Source: Acidobacteriota bacterium
GTDB taxonomy: Bacteria; Acidobacteriota; Terriglobia; Bryobacterales; Bryobacteraceae
NCBI GenBank assembly: GCA_947470805.1
Contig: CANIVU010000046.1
Location: 1-63,589, forward strand
Reading direction: 5' to 3'
DNA length: 63,589 nt
The translations under genes were made by a program, and so were the position numbers. Under the pieces are notes generated by a model. That model was not told the origin of the DNA and made no database searches. It worked only from the letters and a program-made list of their open reading frames with translations. Of this stretch, positions 8,675-18,235 are shown piece after piece. Position 1 is the first letter of the stretch. Each line of letters opens with the position of its first letter.

Positions 8675-10147
8675 TCCCCGTAACACCTCCGCCACCTCCC
8701 CCTTCCCAAACCGCTCCGCCCACCCCAACGGCGTCAGCCGCAAATCCTCATCCACCGCATCCACCCGCGCCCCCCGCTCCAAAAACAGCCGCGTATTCTC
8801 CACATCCCCCCGCCGCGCAAAATGATGCAACGGCGTCGCCCCCAACCAATCCCGAAAATTCGCATCCATCCCATCGGCAAACAACAACTCCGTAATCACC
8901 CGCGTCTTCCCACCCACTCCCACCTTCCGCGCCAACCCCGGCCGCACCCGCAACAACAGTCGCACCATCTCGATATGCCCCTCCTCCGCCGCATTCACCA
9001 GCGCATCCGGATCATCCCCCAACCGCGGATCAGCCCCCAACATCGCCGCCGCAGTCACCACATCCCCGTAATACGCCAGCAAATGCAACTCCCGCGACGC
9101 CCCATGCGACGCCAATAAAGCCACCATCTCCGCATCCCCCTTCCGCATCGCCGCGCTCAACGTATCCGCCGAACTCTCCACCGGCACATTCGCATGCGCC
9201 CCCCGTTCCAACAACAACCGCACAATCTCGCCATGCCCATTACAAACCGCCATATGCAGCGCATGCCCCAACGGCGCGATCCCCTCCTCCGGCAAATTCG
9301 GATCCGCCCCCGCATCCAGCAAAAACCGCACAATCTCGATATGCCCACCCGCCGCCGCATTCCGCAACGGCGTCCCCGAACAGGCGTAATACGTCACATA
9401 CTCCGACGCCCGATTCGCCGCCCCCGGATCGGCCTCCACCACCTCCCGCACCCGCCCAAAATCCCCAATATAGGCCGCCGTGCACAGGTCACAATCCGCC
9501 CCCCGAGCCCGCAAATAGTCCAAAACCTTCCGCGGCGACGTCTTCGAAGAAACGTCCCGCCACCCCCGATACAAGTAGTCCCCATTGGTCAACTGAATCG
9601 GCCGCGCCCCATCAAACCTCCGCGCATTCACATCCGCCCCCCGAGCCAGGAACTCGTCAATGATCCCCAAATGCCGCGCCATCACCGCCCAATGAATAGG
9701 CTGATTCCCCCGCTCATCCACCGCCCCGACCAGCGACGAATCCCCATCCAACAACCGCCGCACCTTCCGCAAATTTCGCTCCCGGATCGCCGCCCCCACC
9801 GCCTCCCCCCGCCGGCTCACCCGAGTCTCCAACAGCGCCATCATCTCCGAATATCCCCGCTCCCGCGCCACCCCCAACAACGTGTCATTCACCGCCAACC
9901 CCAGCGTGGACCCAGCCAACTCCAACAACACCGAAACCACCCCCAACCGGTTCTCCCGCACCGCAAAATACAACGGCGTCCGGTAAGCAAAATGACACCG
10001 CGCCAACGAAGGATCTCTAGCCAACAACCCCCGCACCGCCTCCACATCCCCCGCCTCCGCCGCCCGCAACATCGCCCAAACATCCACCCCCGTTCCCGTC
10101 GACCAAAGCAGCTTTTTTTTCGTCCGCAACTCCCGTGGGCATCGCAT
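8663..10147 (-). CDS. Ankyrin-repeat protein, cytoplasmic
   Basis: The product is 494 residues with about a dozen ankyrin repeats, for example [80 protein letters not shown] and [20 protein letters not shown]. No signal peptide is visible, so unlike the neighbouring exported ankyrin protein it is probably cytoplasmic, a protein-protein binding scaffold. The first 20 or so residues are basic and low in structure; the true start may be the GTG or ATG about 60-75 bp downstream, at the first ankyrin helix. It is convergent with the ankyrin gene at 6910. The stop codon is supplied by a repeat unit. Confidence 0.85.
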   Translation of the reverse strand: MRCPRELRTKKKLLWSTGTGVDVWAMLRAAEAGDVEAVRGLLARDPSLARCHFAYRTPLYFAVRENRLGVVSVLLELAGSTLGLAVNDTLLGVARERGYSEMMALLETRVSRRGEAVGAAIRERNLRKVRRLLDGDSSLVGAVDERGNQPIHWAVMARHLGIIDEFLARGADVNARRFDGARPIQLTNGDYLYRGWRDVSSKTSPRKVLDYLRARGADCDLCTAAYIGDFGRVREVVEADPGAANRASEYVTYYACSGTPLRNAAAGGHIEIVRFLLDAGADPNLPEEGIAPLGHALHMAVCNGHGEIVRLLLERGAHANVPVESSADTLSAAMRKGDAEMVALLASHGASRELHLLAYYGDVVTAAAMLGADPRLGDDPDALVNAAEEGHIEMVRLLLRVRPGLARKVGVGGKTRVITELLFADGMDANFRDWLGATPLHHFARRGDVENTRLFLERGARVDAVDEDLRLTPLGWAERFGKGEVAEVLRGNCV

Positions 10148-10173
10148 GCCCGCCAGTGTCCCACAAACGTCAT

Positions 10174-10210
10174 AAACCCGTGTCAGTCACCCTATTTTTA
10201 TCCGTAAAAC
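10174..10210. repeat. GTGTCAGTCACC repeat with T-run, copy 1
   Basis: GTGTCAGTCACC is followed by YYATTTTT-W-TCCGTAA. The same pattern occurs at 12821-12852. Read on the minus strand it begins 5 bp after the stop of the sigma-54 activator gene. Confidence 0.75.
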
Positions 10211-10215
10211 AATAG

Positions 10216-11775
10216 CTAACCCCGCCCGCGTACCCCCAACGCCCGCAACCGCGAAGCCAACGTCGCCGGATGCACCCCCAACAACTCCGCCGCCCCCCCC
10301 GCCCCCGACACCTTCCCCTTCGCCTTCTCCAACGCCGCCAGCAAATTCGCCCGTTCCCGCAACCGCCACTCCCGCTCCGTCACCACCTCCCCACCAGTAG
10401 GCAAAACAACCTCCGCAGAATCCGGCAACTCAAACGAAATCACCCCGCCCCGAGCCAAAATCACCGCCCGCTCAACCACATTCTGCAACTCCCGCACATT
10501 CCCCGGCCACCCATACCCCTGCGCCCGCTCCAACTCCCGCAACGGCAACCGCGGCTCCGCCACATGAAACCGCGCGCACGCCGCCCGCACAAAATGCGCC
10601 GCCAACAACGGAATATCCTCCCGCCGCTCCCGCAACGGCGGCACCTCCATCGGAAAAACCCCCAATCGGTAATACAAATCCAACCGGAACCGCCCCTCAG
10701 CCACCTCCTTCCGCAAGTCCCGGTTCGTCGCCGCAATCACTCGCACACTCACCCGCCGCGTCACATCCTCCCCCACCCGCTCAAACTCCCCCTCCTGCAA
10801 CACCCGCAGCAACTTCGCCTGCAACTCCAACGGAATCTCCCCGACTTCATCCAAAAACAACGTCCCCCCATCGGCCAGCTGAAACCGCCCCACCCGGTCC
10901 GCCACCGCCCCCGTGAACGCCCCCCGCTTATGCCCGAAAAACTCGCTCTCAAACAGCTCCCGTGGAATCGACCCGCAATTCACCTTCACCAACGCCCGCC
11001 GCCCCCGCCGACTCCGCTGATGAATCGCCCGCGCCACCAGCTCTTTCCCGACCCCGCTCTCCCCCAAAATCAAAACGTTCGCATCCGTCGCCGCAACCAG
11101 TTCCACCTGCCGCAACGCCCGTTCCAACGCCGCGCTCCACCCCAAAATCTCTCCAAACGCCCCCGCGCTCTCCACCTCCTCCCGCAAATAGTCCCGTTCC
11201 AACTCCAATTCCCCCCTCAACCGCTCCGCCTCCTCAAATGCCCGCGCATTCGCCACCGCCACCGCCACCGCGTCCGCCAGCGTCCCAATCCAACGCCAAC
11301 AGTTGTCATCCGCCGCAACCCGCCGAAAAACAGCCAGAACACCCAAAACCTCCCCCCGAAACACCAACGGCCGCCCCGCAAAACTAACCAGCCCCTCCCC
11401 GGCCGCCCACTCCGGATGCCGCACCCACCGCAAGTCATCCGCCAGCCGCGGGATCTGAATCGCCTCCCCCGTCCGGGCAATGTGCCCCAACTTCAACGGA
11501 CTCCCCAGATCCACCCGATGAAAACTCCCCGTCGTCCGCCCCCAATCCACCCCCTCCGCCCGTGGCGCCCCGACACTGGCCCGCAAATGCAACGCCCGCT
11601 CCCCGCCCCCGCCCCGGCAAACCGGACAATCCCGGTCCGTCTCCAGCAACCAAACCCGCGCCAACCCCACCTCCGGCTGCCTCGCCAGTACATCCAGAAT
11701 TGTCCGTAAAACATCATCCAACGACCGCTGCTCGGCCAACGCCACCAGAATCGAAGGCAACTGCGAAAGGTCCAT
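10216..11775 (-). CDS. GAF-domain sigma-54-dependent transcriptional activator
   Basis: This 519-residue protein has an N-terminal GAF domain (about 1-180, with a DCPVCRGG cysteine pair), a linker helix and a sigma-54 AAA+ domain. Walker A is GESGVGKE, the sigma-54 contact loop is RGAFTGA, Walker B is LFLDEVGEIP, and the Arg-rich sensor WPGNVRELQNVVERA is present. The C-terminus is a Fis-type HTH (AAELLGVHPATLASRLRALG). It would open promoters used by RNA polymerase with sigma-54 in response to a ligand or redox cue sensed by the GAF domain. An upstream in-frame ATG at 11835 lies in the AT-rich control region, so 11775 was chosen. It is divergent from the AhpD-like/DUF1348 operon, its likely target. 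Confidence 0.92.
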   Translation of the reverse strand: MDLSQLPSILVALAEQRSLDDVLRTILDVLARQPEVGLARVWLLETDRDCPVCRGGGGERALHLRASVGAPRAEGVDWGRTTGSFHRVDLGSPLKLGHIARTGEAIQIPRLADDLRWVRHPEWAAGEGLVSFAGRPLVFRGEVLGVLAVFRRVAADDNCWRWIGTLADAVAVAVANARAFEEAERLRGELELERDYLREEVESAGAFGEILGWSAALERALRQVELVAATDANVLILGESGVGKELVARAIHQRSRRGRRALVKVNCGSIPRELFESEFFGHKRGAFTGAVADRVGRFQLADGGTLFLDEVGEIPLELQAKLLRVLQEGEFERVGEDVTRRVSVRVIAATNRDLRKEVAEGRFRLDLYYRLGVFPMEVPPLRERREDIPLLAAHFVRAACARFHVAEPRLPLRELERAQGYGWPGNVRELQNVVERAVILARGGVISFELPDSAEVVLPTGGEVVTEREWRLRERANLLAALEKAKGKVSGAGGAAELLGVHPATLASRLRALGVRGRG

Positions 11776-11893
11776 AATTATGAAATACCACAAATAGGAT
11801 CGTGAAAAGTGATAAATCATGAAAATCAACAACACTAAAAACTAAATGAAATCAACAACTTAACTTTGGCCACCCCCGTGCCTTAGAAAAGGC
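11776..11893. promoter_or_regulatory. AT-rich divergent control region with ATGAAA-type direct repeats
   Basis: This 118-bp gap separates the sigma-54 activator from the AhpD-like gene. It holds direct repeats ATGAAAATCAACAAC (11819-11833) and ATGAAATCAACAAC (11846-11859), plus a weaker ATGAAATACCACAA (11780-11793), which are candidate activator-binding sites. TTGGCC at 11867-11872 and TGCC at 11879-11882 have the GG/GC spacing of a -24/-12 promoter. That would put transcription start almost on the ATG at 11894, so this element is doubtful. Confidence 0.5.
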
Positions 11894-12433
11894 ATGCCCC
11901 GCATACAACCCATTCAAACCCAAGACGCCTCCGGCAAAGCCAAGGACCTCCTCAACGCCGTCCAAGCCAAAATCGGCATGACCCCCAACCTCATGAAGAC
12001 CCTGGCCCACTCCCCGGCCGCCCTCGAAGGCTATCTCAGCTTCTCCGGCGCCCTCTCGACCGGCGTGCTCAACGCCAAACTCCGCGAACAAATCGCCATC
12101 GCCGTCGCCCAGGCCAACTCCTGCCAATACTGCGTCTCCGCCCACACGACCATCGGCAAAATGACCGGCCTCAAGCCCGAAGATCTCGCCCAAAGCCGCC
12201 ACGCCCACAGCGCCGACCCCAAGATCGACGCCGCCCTCCAGTTCGCCCAGAAACTCGTTCTCCAGCGTGGCCTCGCCACAGATGGGGATCTGGACGCCAT
12301 CCGCGCGAGCGGCTACACCGAAGCCGAAATCACCGAAATCGTCTCCCATGTGGCCCTCAACATCTTCACCAACTACTTCAACAACGTCGCCCAGACCGAA
12401 GTCGACTTCCCCGTCGTCGACCTGGCCCTCTAA
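11894..12433 (+). CDS. Carboxymuconolactone decarboxylase / AhpD-like peroxidase-related protein
   Basis: The 179-residue protein is all-helical and carries the AhpD-type redox motif C77-QY-C80 with H84 ([12 protein letters not shown]). AhpD-like proteins use this Cys pair as an alkylhydroperoxidase or thiol relay. The closest named type is the uncharacterised peroxidase-related group, so it is likely a cytoplasmic thiol peroxidase or reductase. A GAAAAGG segment just before the ATG can act as ribosome binding site. DUF1348 follows after 2 bp, and the sigma-54 activator is divergent upstream, suggesting an induced detoxification unit. Confidence 0.88.
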   Translation: MPRIQPIQTQDASGKAKDLLNAVQAKIGMTPNLMKTLAHSPAALEGYLSFSGALSTGVLNAKLREQIAIAVAQANSCQYCVSAHTTIGKMTGLKPEDLAQSRHAHSADPKIDAALQFAQKLVLQRGLATDGDLDAIRASGYTEAEITEIVSHVALNIFTNYFNNVAQTEVDFPVVDLAL

Positions 12434-12435
12434 CC

Positions 12436-12819
12436 ATGAAACCTCCATTCACCCTCGAAACCGCCTTGGTCAAAGTGCAAGCTGCCGAGGATGCCTGGAA
12501 CTCCCGCGACCCCGAGCGTGTAGCCCTGGCGTACACGCCGGACTCGGAGTGGCGCAACCGCTCCGAGTTCCTCCGCGGCCGCGACGAGATCAAGGCATTT
12601 CTGCGTCGAAAATGGGCCAAAGAACTCGACTACAAGCTGAAGAAGACCCTCTGGACCTTCAACGGCAACCGCATCGCCGTGACATTTGAATACACCTGGC
12701 ACAACGAGTCCGGCGAGCAATTCAAATCCTACGGCAACGAACTCTGGGAATTCGACGACGCCGGCCTCATGCGCCGCCGCCTCGCCTCCATCAACGACAC
12801 CGTCCTACAAACGCAATAA
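12436..12819 (+). CDS. DUF1348 / SnoaL-like (NTF2-fold) protein
   Basis: The 127-residue product matches the DUF1348 family along its whole length: [55 protein letters not shown] and [18 protein letters not shown]. The fold is the NTF2/SnoaL cone, usually a small binding or isomerase-like enzyme; no substrate is known. It is coupled 2 bp after the AhpD-like gene, so the two presumably act on the same compound under the sigma-54 activator. A GTGTCAGTCACC repeat begins 1 bp after the TAA. Confidence 0.88.
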   Translation: MKPPFTLETALVKVQAAEDAWNSRDPERVALAYTPDSEWRNRSEFLRGRDEIKAFLRRKWAKELDYKLKKTLWTFNGNRIAVTFEYTWHNESGEQFKSYGNELWEFDDAGLMRRRLASINDTVLQTQ

Positions 12820-12820
12820 T

Positions 12821-12852
12821 CAGGTGTCAGTCACCTCATTTTTTTCCGTAAT
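12821..12852. repeat. GTGTCAGTCACC repeat with T-run, copy 2
   Basis: This copy begins 1 bp after the DUF1348 stop. GGTGTCAGTCACC followed by a seven-T run could act as a weak terminator-like element. The pattern matches 10174-10210 over about 27 positions. The remaining spacer to 13007 is AT-rich and contains TGTGGAAAA at 12876-12884 and a TACTAT -10-like sequence near 12982. Confidence 0.75.
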
Positions 12853-13007
12853 GCGTACTACGGGAAAATCGCCCCTGTGGAAAAGTCAGTCGCAAGGCAA
12901 ATGGATTTATTTTCCAACCAACAAACTCAATCCATCCAATGACATACAGGAAAATCGGAATATCCCAAGCCGCCGGTTACTATACAACCACCCCATAGCC
13001 TAAAACT

Positions 13008-13646
13008 ATGGCACTCCAAAACCATTCCAACCGCCGCGCCGAATCCGCCCGGATCAACGGCGCCAAGTCCCAGGGCCCGAATACGCCCGAAGGCATCAAG
13101 AACGCAAAAACCGCCTCCGTCCAGCATGGCCTCTACGCCACCCAGGACACCCTCGGCCACCTCATCGACAAGGAGCTCTACGCCGAATTCTGCAACGAAA
13201 TGGTCGCCCTCTGGCAACCGTCCAACGCCTACGTAGCCCGGCGCGTCAACCAGCTCGTCGCCAACCTCTGGGAAATCGACCGCCTCCTCGCCGTCCGCCG
13301 CGAGTACCTGGCCGACGCCTTCACCGGCAACGCCACCACCGTCATCGACATGGAGCTCCTGCTCTCCAGCAAAGGCGACATCATCAACCGCCTCGATGTG
13401 CGCCTCCGCCGTCTCAACCTCGAAGTGTCCCGGCTGGAGACCGACATCCTGCGCCTTAAGAAACACTTCGCCACCGCGGGACCGTCCCAAGACTCGCTAA
13501 AAACAAACGACGAGCCCGAAACTACCCTGCAACCCGCTGCCGCGCCGCCGCCCGAAACGTCCAACGACGTCCCCGAGCCGCCCGCCCCGGCCACCAATAA
13601 CCCCGAATTCCCGCCCCCAACCGCGGAAATCCGGCCCATCATGTAA
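13008..13646 (+). CDS. Hypothetical protein of the 'SARINGAKSQGPNTPEG' type
   Basis: The N-terminus contains a segment (ESARINGAKSQGPNTPEG, then a HGLYA box) that defines a family common in Acidobacteria and often found beside mobile elements. The function is unknown. Residues 50-150 form a long amphipathic helical region (ARRVNQLVANLWEIDRLLAV; RLRRLNLEVSRLETDILRLK) that is probably coiled coil, followed by a Pro-rich disordered tail. No signal peptide or membrane segment is present. The 212-residue gene is monocistronic with an AT-rich leader. Nearby there is no transposase, so the mobile association is from family knowledge only. Confidence 0.75.
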   Translation: MALQNHSNRRAESARINGAKSQGPNTPEGIKNAKTASVQHGLYATQDTLGHLIDKELYAEFCNEMVALWQPSNAYVARRVNQLVANLWEIDRLLAVRREYLADAFTGNATTVIDMELLLSSKGDIINRLDVRLRRLNLEVSRLETDILRLKKHFATAGPSQDSLKTNDEPETTLQPAAAPPPETSNDVPEPPAPATNNPEFPPPTAEIRPIM

Positions 13647-13690
13647 CCCCAAAAAGGACGGACCACACCCGAAGTGTGTCCAAAAATACC

Positions 13691-14326
13691 ATGTACATCA
13701 AGGAAATCTGGCGCTACCCCGCCAAATCCATGGCCGGCGAACGCATCGCCGAATCCCCGGTCACCGCCCTCGGCCTCGCGCACGATCGCCAAATCCTGGT
13801 CGTCGGCGCCAACGGCCGCGTCGTCACCGCTCGCACCCATCACAAGCTACTAGGCCTCAAGGCCAAACTAAACGCCCGCAACGAAGTCGAAATCAACGGC
13901 CTGCCCTGGAACGCGCCCGCCATTCGCGAACTCGTCCAATCGATCGCCGGCCCCGGCGCCCAGCTCACCCACTACTCCGGCCCCGAGCGCTTCGACATCC
14001 TCCCGCTCCTCGTCGCCACCGATGGCGCCATCGACCACATGTCCATCGACTCCCGCCGCCTCCGTCCCAACCTCATCATTGGCGGCGTCGACGGCCTCGC
14101 CGAGCGTCAATGGCCCGGCCGCCGCCTCAAAATCGGCGACGTCATCCTCGCTCCGGCCCAACTTCGCGGCCGCTGCGTCATGACCACCTACGACCCCGAC
14201 ACCCTCGTCCAGGACCGCCGTGTCCTCCAAAACATCGTCCGGGAACTCGACGGCACCATGGCGCTCGATACCGCCGTCGAATCCCCTGGGCTCATCCGCG
14301 AAGGCGACGAAGTCACCCTGCTCTAA
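13691..14326 (+). CDS. MOSC domain protein (MOSC beta-barrel N-terminal type)
   Basis: This 211-residue protein begins MYIKEIWRYPAKSMAGE, the typical MOSC N-terminal barrel motif (ixRYPvKSm-GE). It continues with a conserved HMSIDSRRLRPNLIIGG stretch and the MOSC Cys in LRGRCVMTTYDPDT. MOSC proteins bind sulfur on a conserved Cys or a molybdenum cofactor for sulfur transfer or reductase reactions; YiiM and mARC are examples. No ferredoxin domain is attached. A GTG at 13676 would add five residues. Its TAA overlaps the TAG of the convergent TonB receptor gene (14323-14326). Confidence 0.88.
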   Translation: MYIKEIWRYPAKSMAGERIAESPVTALGLAHDRQILVVGANGRVVTARTHHKLLGLKAKLNARNEVEINGLPWNAPAIRELVQSIAGPGAQLTHYSGPERFDILPLLVATDGAIDHMSIDSRRLRPNLIIGGVDGLAERQWPGRRLKIGDVILAPAQLRGRCVMTTYDPDTLVQDRRVLQNIVRELDGTMALDTAVESPGLIREGDEVTLL

Positions 14327-17300
14327 AACACCGCCTTCAGCGCGAACTGCACCCGCCGCGGCTCGGCCGCGCTCGTGATCGTGCCCACCCCGGCGGCATT
14401 GATGTTCGCGGCCGGGAACCCGAAGTTCGCCGTGTTGGTCGCGTTGAACGACTCGGCCCGGAACTGCACCCGAACCTTCTCGGTCACCACGAAGCTCTTG
14501 GCCAGCGACAGATCCACGTTCCGGTTCCCCGGCCCGTCCAGAATGTTCCGGCCCGAGTTGCCATACGTGTACTGCGCCTGCGTCGTAAACGCCGCCAGGT
14601 CGAACCACCGGTCAATCGACTGCTGGCTCTTCGGCAGGTTGCCATCCGCGATCCGGTTCGGCCGGTCCGCGCCGCCGGCATTCGTGATGCCGCCGCCGCT
14701 GTTCACCGTGAACGGCAAGCCCGTCTGCAGCGTCAGAATCCCTCCCAGCTGCCAGCCGCCGAACACCAGATCCGCCGCCCGGTTCGTGTTCATGAAGCTC
14801 TTGCCCTTCCCGAACGGCAACTCATAGCTCGCGCTCATCACGTAGTTGTGCCGCAAGTCGGTCGTCGACCGGCCCCGGTTCAAGTTCCGGTCCCACGGCT
14901 TCAGCGCGCCCACGCCCGAATTGCTCAGCGTCTCATCGACGTTGTCGATCGTCTTGCTCCACGTGTACGCCGAAAGGAAGGTGAGCCCCTTCGAGAACCG
15001 CTTCTCCACCTTCACCGTCATCGCGTTATAGCTCAGCCGGCCAACGGGCAACTGCCGCGTCGCCGCCGTGTAGAACGGCCACAACCGGCGGCTGGCGATC
15101 GGCGTCGGCCCCGGCGCGATGTCGAACGGCAGGTTGAAGTCCACCCCGGCCAGCATCTGCCGCGTCCCGTTCCCGTTGTAGCCAACGGTCAACAGCGTGT
15201 CGAACGGCAGTTGGTGTTGCGCGTCCAGGAACCACTGCTGCGAATACTGCGTCGGCAAAAACTCCTGCGGAATGTCGACGCCCACCAGCGCCGGCCCCGG
15301 CACCGTCGTCGCCGGCAACTGCACCGCCGGGAACCCGCCGCTCAGCGTCAGCCGCGGCACAATCCGGTCCAGCGTGCCAAACCCGATCTCCACAAAGTCC
15401 GGCGCCTGATTCGACAGCCGCGCGCCCACCTGAATGCTGTCCGGCTGCGCGTAGATCACGCCCGCGCCGGCCCGGACAACGGTCTTCTCGTTCGCCTTCC
15501 ACGCCAGGCCCAGCCGCGGCGCGAAGTTGTTCTTGTCGTTCTTGCAACCGCAGTCGCCCGGGTTCACCTTCACCTGCTGCAACCGCGCGTTGGCGCCTGT
15601 GTTCGTCAGGTCCGGAATGAAACGCGACACGTTGTTCTGCACAAACGTCGCCGCGTAGAAGATGTCGTAGCGCATGCCCAGGTTCAGCGTCAGCCGCGGC
15701 GTGATCTTCCAGTCGTCCTGGATGAAGCCGGCGATCGTGTTCGCCCACATGTCTTCGCCGTTCTCGTTGCCGATCGTGCCGCCCGCCGCCATGCCCAGCA
15801 TGAACTCGGCTAGCCCGTCACCGGTCGCCGCGCGGTTCGCCGGATTGGCCGTGAACTCGCGGTTGAACGCAAACTGCCCGCGCGCGAACCGCGCCGCCAG
15901 CCGCGAAATGTTCTGCCGCCGGAACTCCCCGCCAATGCGCACGTTGTGCTTGCCAAAGTTCTTGTACAGCGTATCGGTGATCTGGAACAGATCCATGTTG
16001 TTGAAGTTCGGCCAGAAGCTGCGCGAGCCGATCTCGCTATACCCGGCCGGGGTGAACCGCGACAACCCGTGGTCGTTCGACCCCGCGTTGCTCACCTTCG
16101 GAATCCCCTTGATGCCGAACTGATCGTACAGCGCCGTGTCGTAGGGGATGTCGAAGCGCGAGATGATCCGCGAGAAACCGAAGCGGAACTCGTTGGTGCC
16201 AGTCGCGCCCAGCGTTGCCGAATGCGTCGCCGCGATCGAGTGGCTGTCGATATGGGTCACCGTCGCCAGGCCGCCATCGGCGGGCAGCGGCAGAGGACCG
16301 GGCTCGTACCGGTCGCGCGTCCGCTTGCTGTAGCGCGCCGAAAAGCGCTGGCGGTCGCTGATGTTGTGGTCGCCCTTGAAGTCGTAGCTGTCGACGTCGT
16401 TCTTCTCCGAAGGCGCGAAGAAGTAGTTGTTTACGATGCCCGTCCCGCTGTTCGGCCGCGGATAGAGGTCGAGCAACTTCGGGAACAGCGGGTCCCAGCG
16501 ATTGGCCGGGATGATGTTGCCAGGGAACGGCTGGCGCGTGAAGCTCGCCGCGTTGCCAACCGTGGTCGCCGGATCGAACACCGGGCGGATGCGGTTGAAG
16601 TCGCCGCGACGCAACTCGTCCACCGGCACCGTCGAAACAAAGCTCCGGCCCAGGCGCGTCCGCGTTCCTTCAAAGCTGCCGAAGAAGAACGTCTTGTCCT
16701 TGCGGATCGGCCCGCCAAACGTGCCGCCAAACTGGTTCTGCTTGTACGCCGGCTTCTTGTTCCCGGCGCGATTGGCGAAGAAGTTGGTGCCGTCCAGGTT
16801 CGAGTTCCGCAGGAACTCGAACGCCGTGCCGTGGAACTGGTTGGTGCCGGACTTGATGTTCACGAACACCTGCCCGCCCATGCGCGTGCCGTACTCGGCC
16901 GACAGGTTGTTGGTCACGACGCGGAACTCGCCGACGGCGTCGACGGATGGCTTCACCGCCTGCGCCTCAAACCCCAGCGGCCCGCCGGAGGCCACCGACG
17001 AGTTGTCCACACCGTCGATGGAGACGTGCACCTGATAGATATGCTGCCCCGAAGCGGAGAACCCGCCGTTGTCCTGCGTGCGCCCGCCGCGACCGGGATT
17101 GGTGCCCGCCGTCAGCGCCGCCAAATCCAGATAGTTGCGCCCGTTCAGCGGCAACTCCACGATCCGCTTGTTGTCGATCACCTGGCCGACGGTCGTCGTC
17201 TCCGAATCGATGAGCGCCGCCGCGGCGGTCACCTCGATGCTCTCCGTCACCGTGCCGGTCTTCAGCGTAAAGTCGATACGCGCCGTCTGCGCCACGTCGA

Positions 17301-17565
17301 GTTTGATCTCCGGCACTTCGGCGTTGGAGAACCCGGCGCGAGCGGCCGAGATCTTATAGCGTCCCACGGGCAGCGTCGGCGCGGTGTAGAAACCCTGATC
17401 GTTGGTGGTCAGTTCCCGGCGCAGGCCGGTGTCGATATTGACGACCGCCACCTTGGCGCCAGCCACGACGGCGTCGGTGGGGTCTTTGACCACACCTTGA
17501 ATTGTTCCACTCTGAGCGAAAACGGCGCACGCGGCCGCGAAGAACCACAAGACCCTGGAAAGCAT
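14323..17565 (-). CDS. TonB-dependent receptor with carboxypeptidase-regulatory-like domain (Oar-like)
   Basis: This 1080-residue outer-membrane protein has a signal peptide (MLSRVLWFFAAACAVFAQ), a carboxypeptidase-D-regulatory-like Ig domain (about 20-105, SGTIQGVVKDPTDAVVAGAK), a plug (VELPLNGRNYLDLAALTAG, HVSIDGVDNSS) and a long beta barrel ending in the aromatic VQFALKAVF signal. Acidobacteria carry many of these large receptors; the ligands are usually unknown, most likely oligosaccharides or peptides. No TonB/ExbBD genes are near. It is downstream of ribA on the same strand with a 19-bp gap. Unlike its neighbours to the left, this gene has nearly balanced G and C in its central part, lying inside the skew transition. 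Confidence 0.92.
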   Translation of the reverse strand: MLSRVLWFFAAACAVFAQSGTIQGVVKDPTDAVVAGAKVAVVNIDTGLRRELTTNDQGFYTAPTLPVGRYKISAARAGFSNAEVPEIKLDVAQTARIDFTLKTGTVTESIEVTAAAALIDSETTTVGQVIDNKRIVELPLNGRNYLDLAALTAGTNPGRGGRTQDNGGFSASGQHIYQVHVSIDGVDNSSVASGGPLGFEAQAVKPSVDAVGEFRVVTNNLSAEYGTRMGGQVFVNIKSGTNQFHGTAFEFLRNSNLDGTNFFANRAGNKKPAYKQNQFGGTFGGPIRKDKTFFFGSFEGTRTRLGRSFVSTVPVDELRRGDFNRIRPVFDPATTVGNAASFTRQPFPGNIIPANRWDPLFPKLLDLYPRPNSGTGIVNNYFFAPSEKNDVDSYDFKGDHNISDRQRFSARYSKRTRDRYEPGPLPLPADGGLATVTHIDSHSIAATHSATLGATGTNEFRFGFSRIISRFDIPYDTALYDQFGIKGIPKVSNAGSNDHGLSRFTPAGYSEIGSRSFWPNFNNMDLFQITDTLYKNFGKHNVRIGGEFRRQNISRLAARFARGQFAFNREFTANPANRAATGDGLAEFMLGMAAGGTIGNENGEDMWANTIAGFIQDDWKITPRLTLNLGMRYDIFYAATFVQNNVSRFIPDLTNTGANARLQQVKVNPGDCGCKNDKNNFAPRLGLAWKANEKTVVRAGAGVIYAQPDSIQVGARLSNQAPDFVEIGFGTLDRIVPRLTLSGGFPAVQLPATTVPGPALVGVDIPQEFLPTQYSQQWFLDAQHQLPFDTLLTVGYNGNGTRQMLAGVDFNLPFDIAPGPTPIASRRLWPFYTAATRQLPVGRLSYNAMTVKVEKRFSKGLTFLSAYTWSKTIDNVDETLSNSGVGALKPWDRNLNRGRSTTDLRHNYVMSASYELPFGKGKSFMNTNRAADLVFGGWQLGGILTLQTGLPFTVNSGGGITNAGGADRPNRIADGNLPKSQQSIDRWFDLAAFTTQAQYTYGNSGRNILDGPGNRNVDLSLAKSFVVTEKVRVQFRAESFNATNTANFGFPAANINAAGVGTITSAAEPRRVQFALKAVF

Positions 17566-17584
17566 ATGGACATCATATCGTCTT

Positions 17585-18199
17585 CTAGAAGACGTCTAAT
17601 AGGTGGCCCAGCCGGTCGCGCTTGGTTCGTAGGTAATCCTCGGCGTGTGATTGCGGTTCTACGATCGCCGGGATCCGTTCCGCGACCCGCACTCCGGCCC
17701 GCTCCAGCGCCGAGATCTTGTCCGGGTTGTTCGACAGGAACCGCACGCTCGCGAGGCCGAAGTACTTCATGATCGCGACTGGCAGATCGTAGCTGCGCAG
17801 GTCCACGTCGAGGCCCAGTTGCAGGTTCGCGTCCACCGTGTCCGCGCCGTGGTCCTGTAGCTCATAGGCGCGCAGCTTGTTCATGATGCCGATGCCGCGC
17901 CCTTCCTGCTGCTCGTAGATGATCAGTCCGCGGCCCTCGCCGCCCACCTTCTCCATGGCCAGTTCCAGCTGCGCGCGGCAATCGCACCGCAGCGAGTGGA
18001 ACACGTCCCCGGTCAGGCACTGAGAATGGATCCGCACAATCGGCGGTTCCCCTTCGAGCGAGCCCATCTTCAATACAACCGCCTCCTCGGTGGTCTCCCC
18101 GGTATGGCCGACAAAGCCATAGATCCGAAAAGGGCCGAAGCGGGTGGGAAAGTCGGCTTCCGCCACTTTTTCCAAACGAAATGCCTGATTTTCCGCCAT
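17585..18199 (-). CDS. ribA: GTP cyclohydrolase II
   Basis: The 204-residue cytoplasmic enzyme makes the first committed step of riboflavin synthesis, opening GTP to the diaminopyrimidine precursor with release of formate and pyrophosphate. Zinc ligands C61, C72 and C74 are present (SQCLTGDVFHSLRCDC), as are the catalytic EQQEGRGIG loop and the AYELQDHGADTVDAN block. It is a stand-alone RibA, without a RibB domain. A longer start at 18226 would overlap a good TATAAT box, so the ATG at 18199 is preferred. No FMN riboswitch is visible in the short leader. Confidence 0.93.
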   Translation of the reverse strand: MAENQAFRLEKVAEADFPTRFGPFRIYGFVGHTGETTEEAVVLKMGSLEGEPPIVRIHSQCLTGDVFHSLRCDCRAQLELAMEKVGGEGRGLIIYEQQEGRGIGIMNKLRAYELQDHGADTVDANLQLGLDVDLRSYDLPVAIMKYFGLASVRFLSNNPDKISALERAGVRVAERIPAIVEPQSHAEDYLRTKRDRLGHLLDVF

Positions 18200-18235
18200 G
18201 CTATCTAAAAGCGAAGATAATCTCATTATACGGCG
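18200..18235 (-). promoter_or_regulatory. Divergent promoter region of ribA and the LytS-like kinase gene
   Basis: Only 36 bp separate the two starts. TATAAT reads on the minus strand at 18225-18230, placing a ribA transcript start near 18218 and a short leader. The -35 position (about 18248-18253) would lie inside the kinase gene and is weak. Transcription of the two genes probably interferes. Confidence 0.5.

Noticed and set aside
11867-11893. A firm sigma-54 promoter call for the AhpD-like gene
   Set aside because: The GG/GC spacing fits, but transcription would start at the ATG, leaving no room for the GAAAAGG ribosome site; kept only as a tentative note.
15946-17772. A 608-codon + strand frame across the TonB receptor and ribA
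   Set aside because: It is an Arg/Val-rich shadow spanning two well-identified minus-strand genes.
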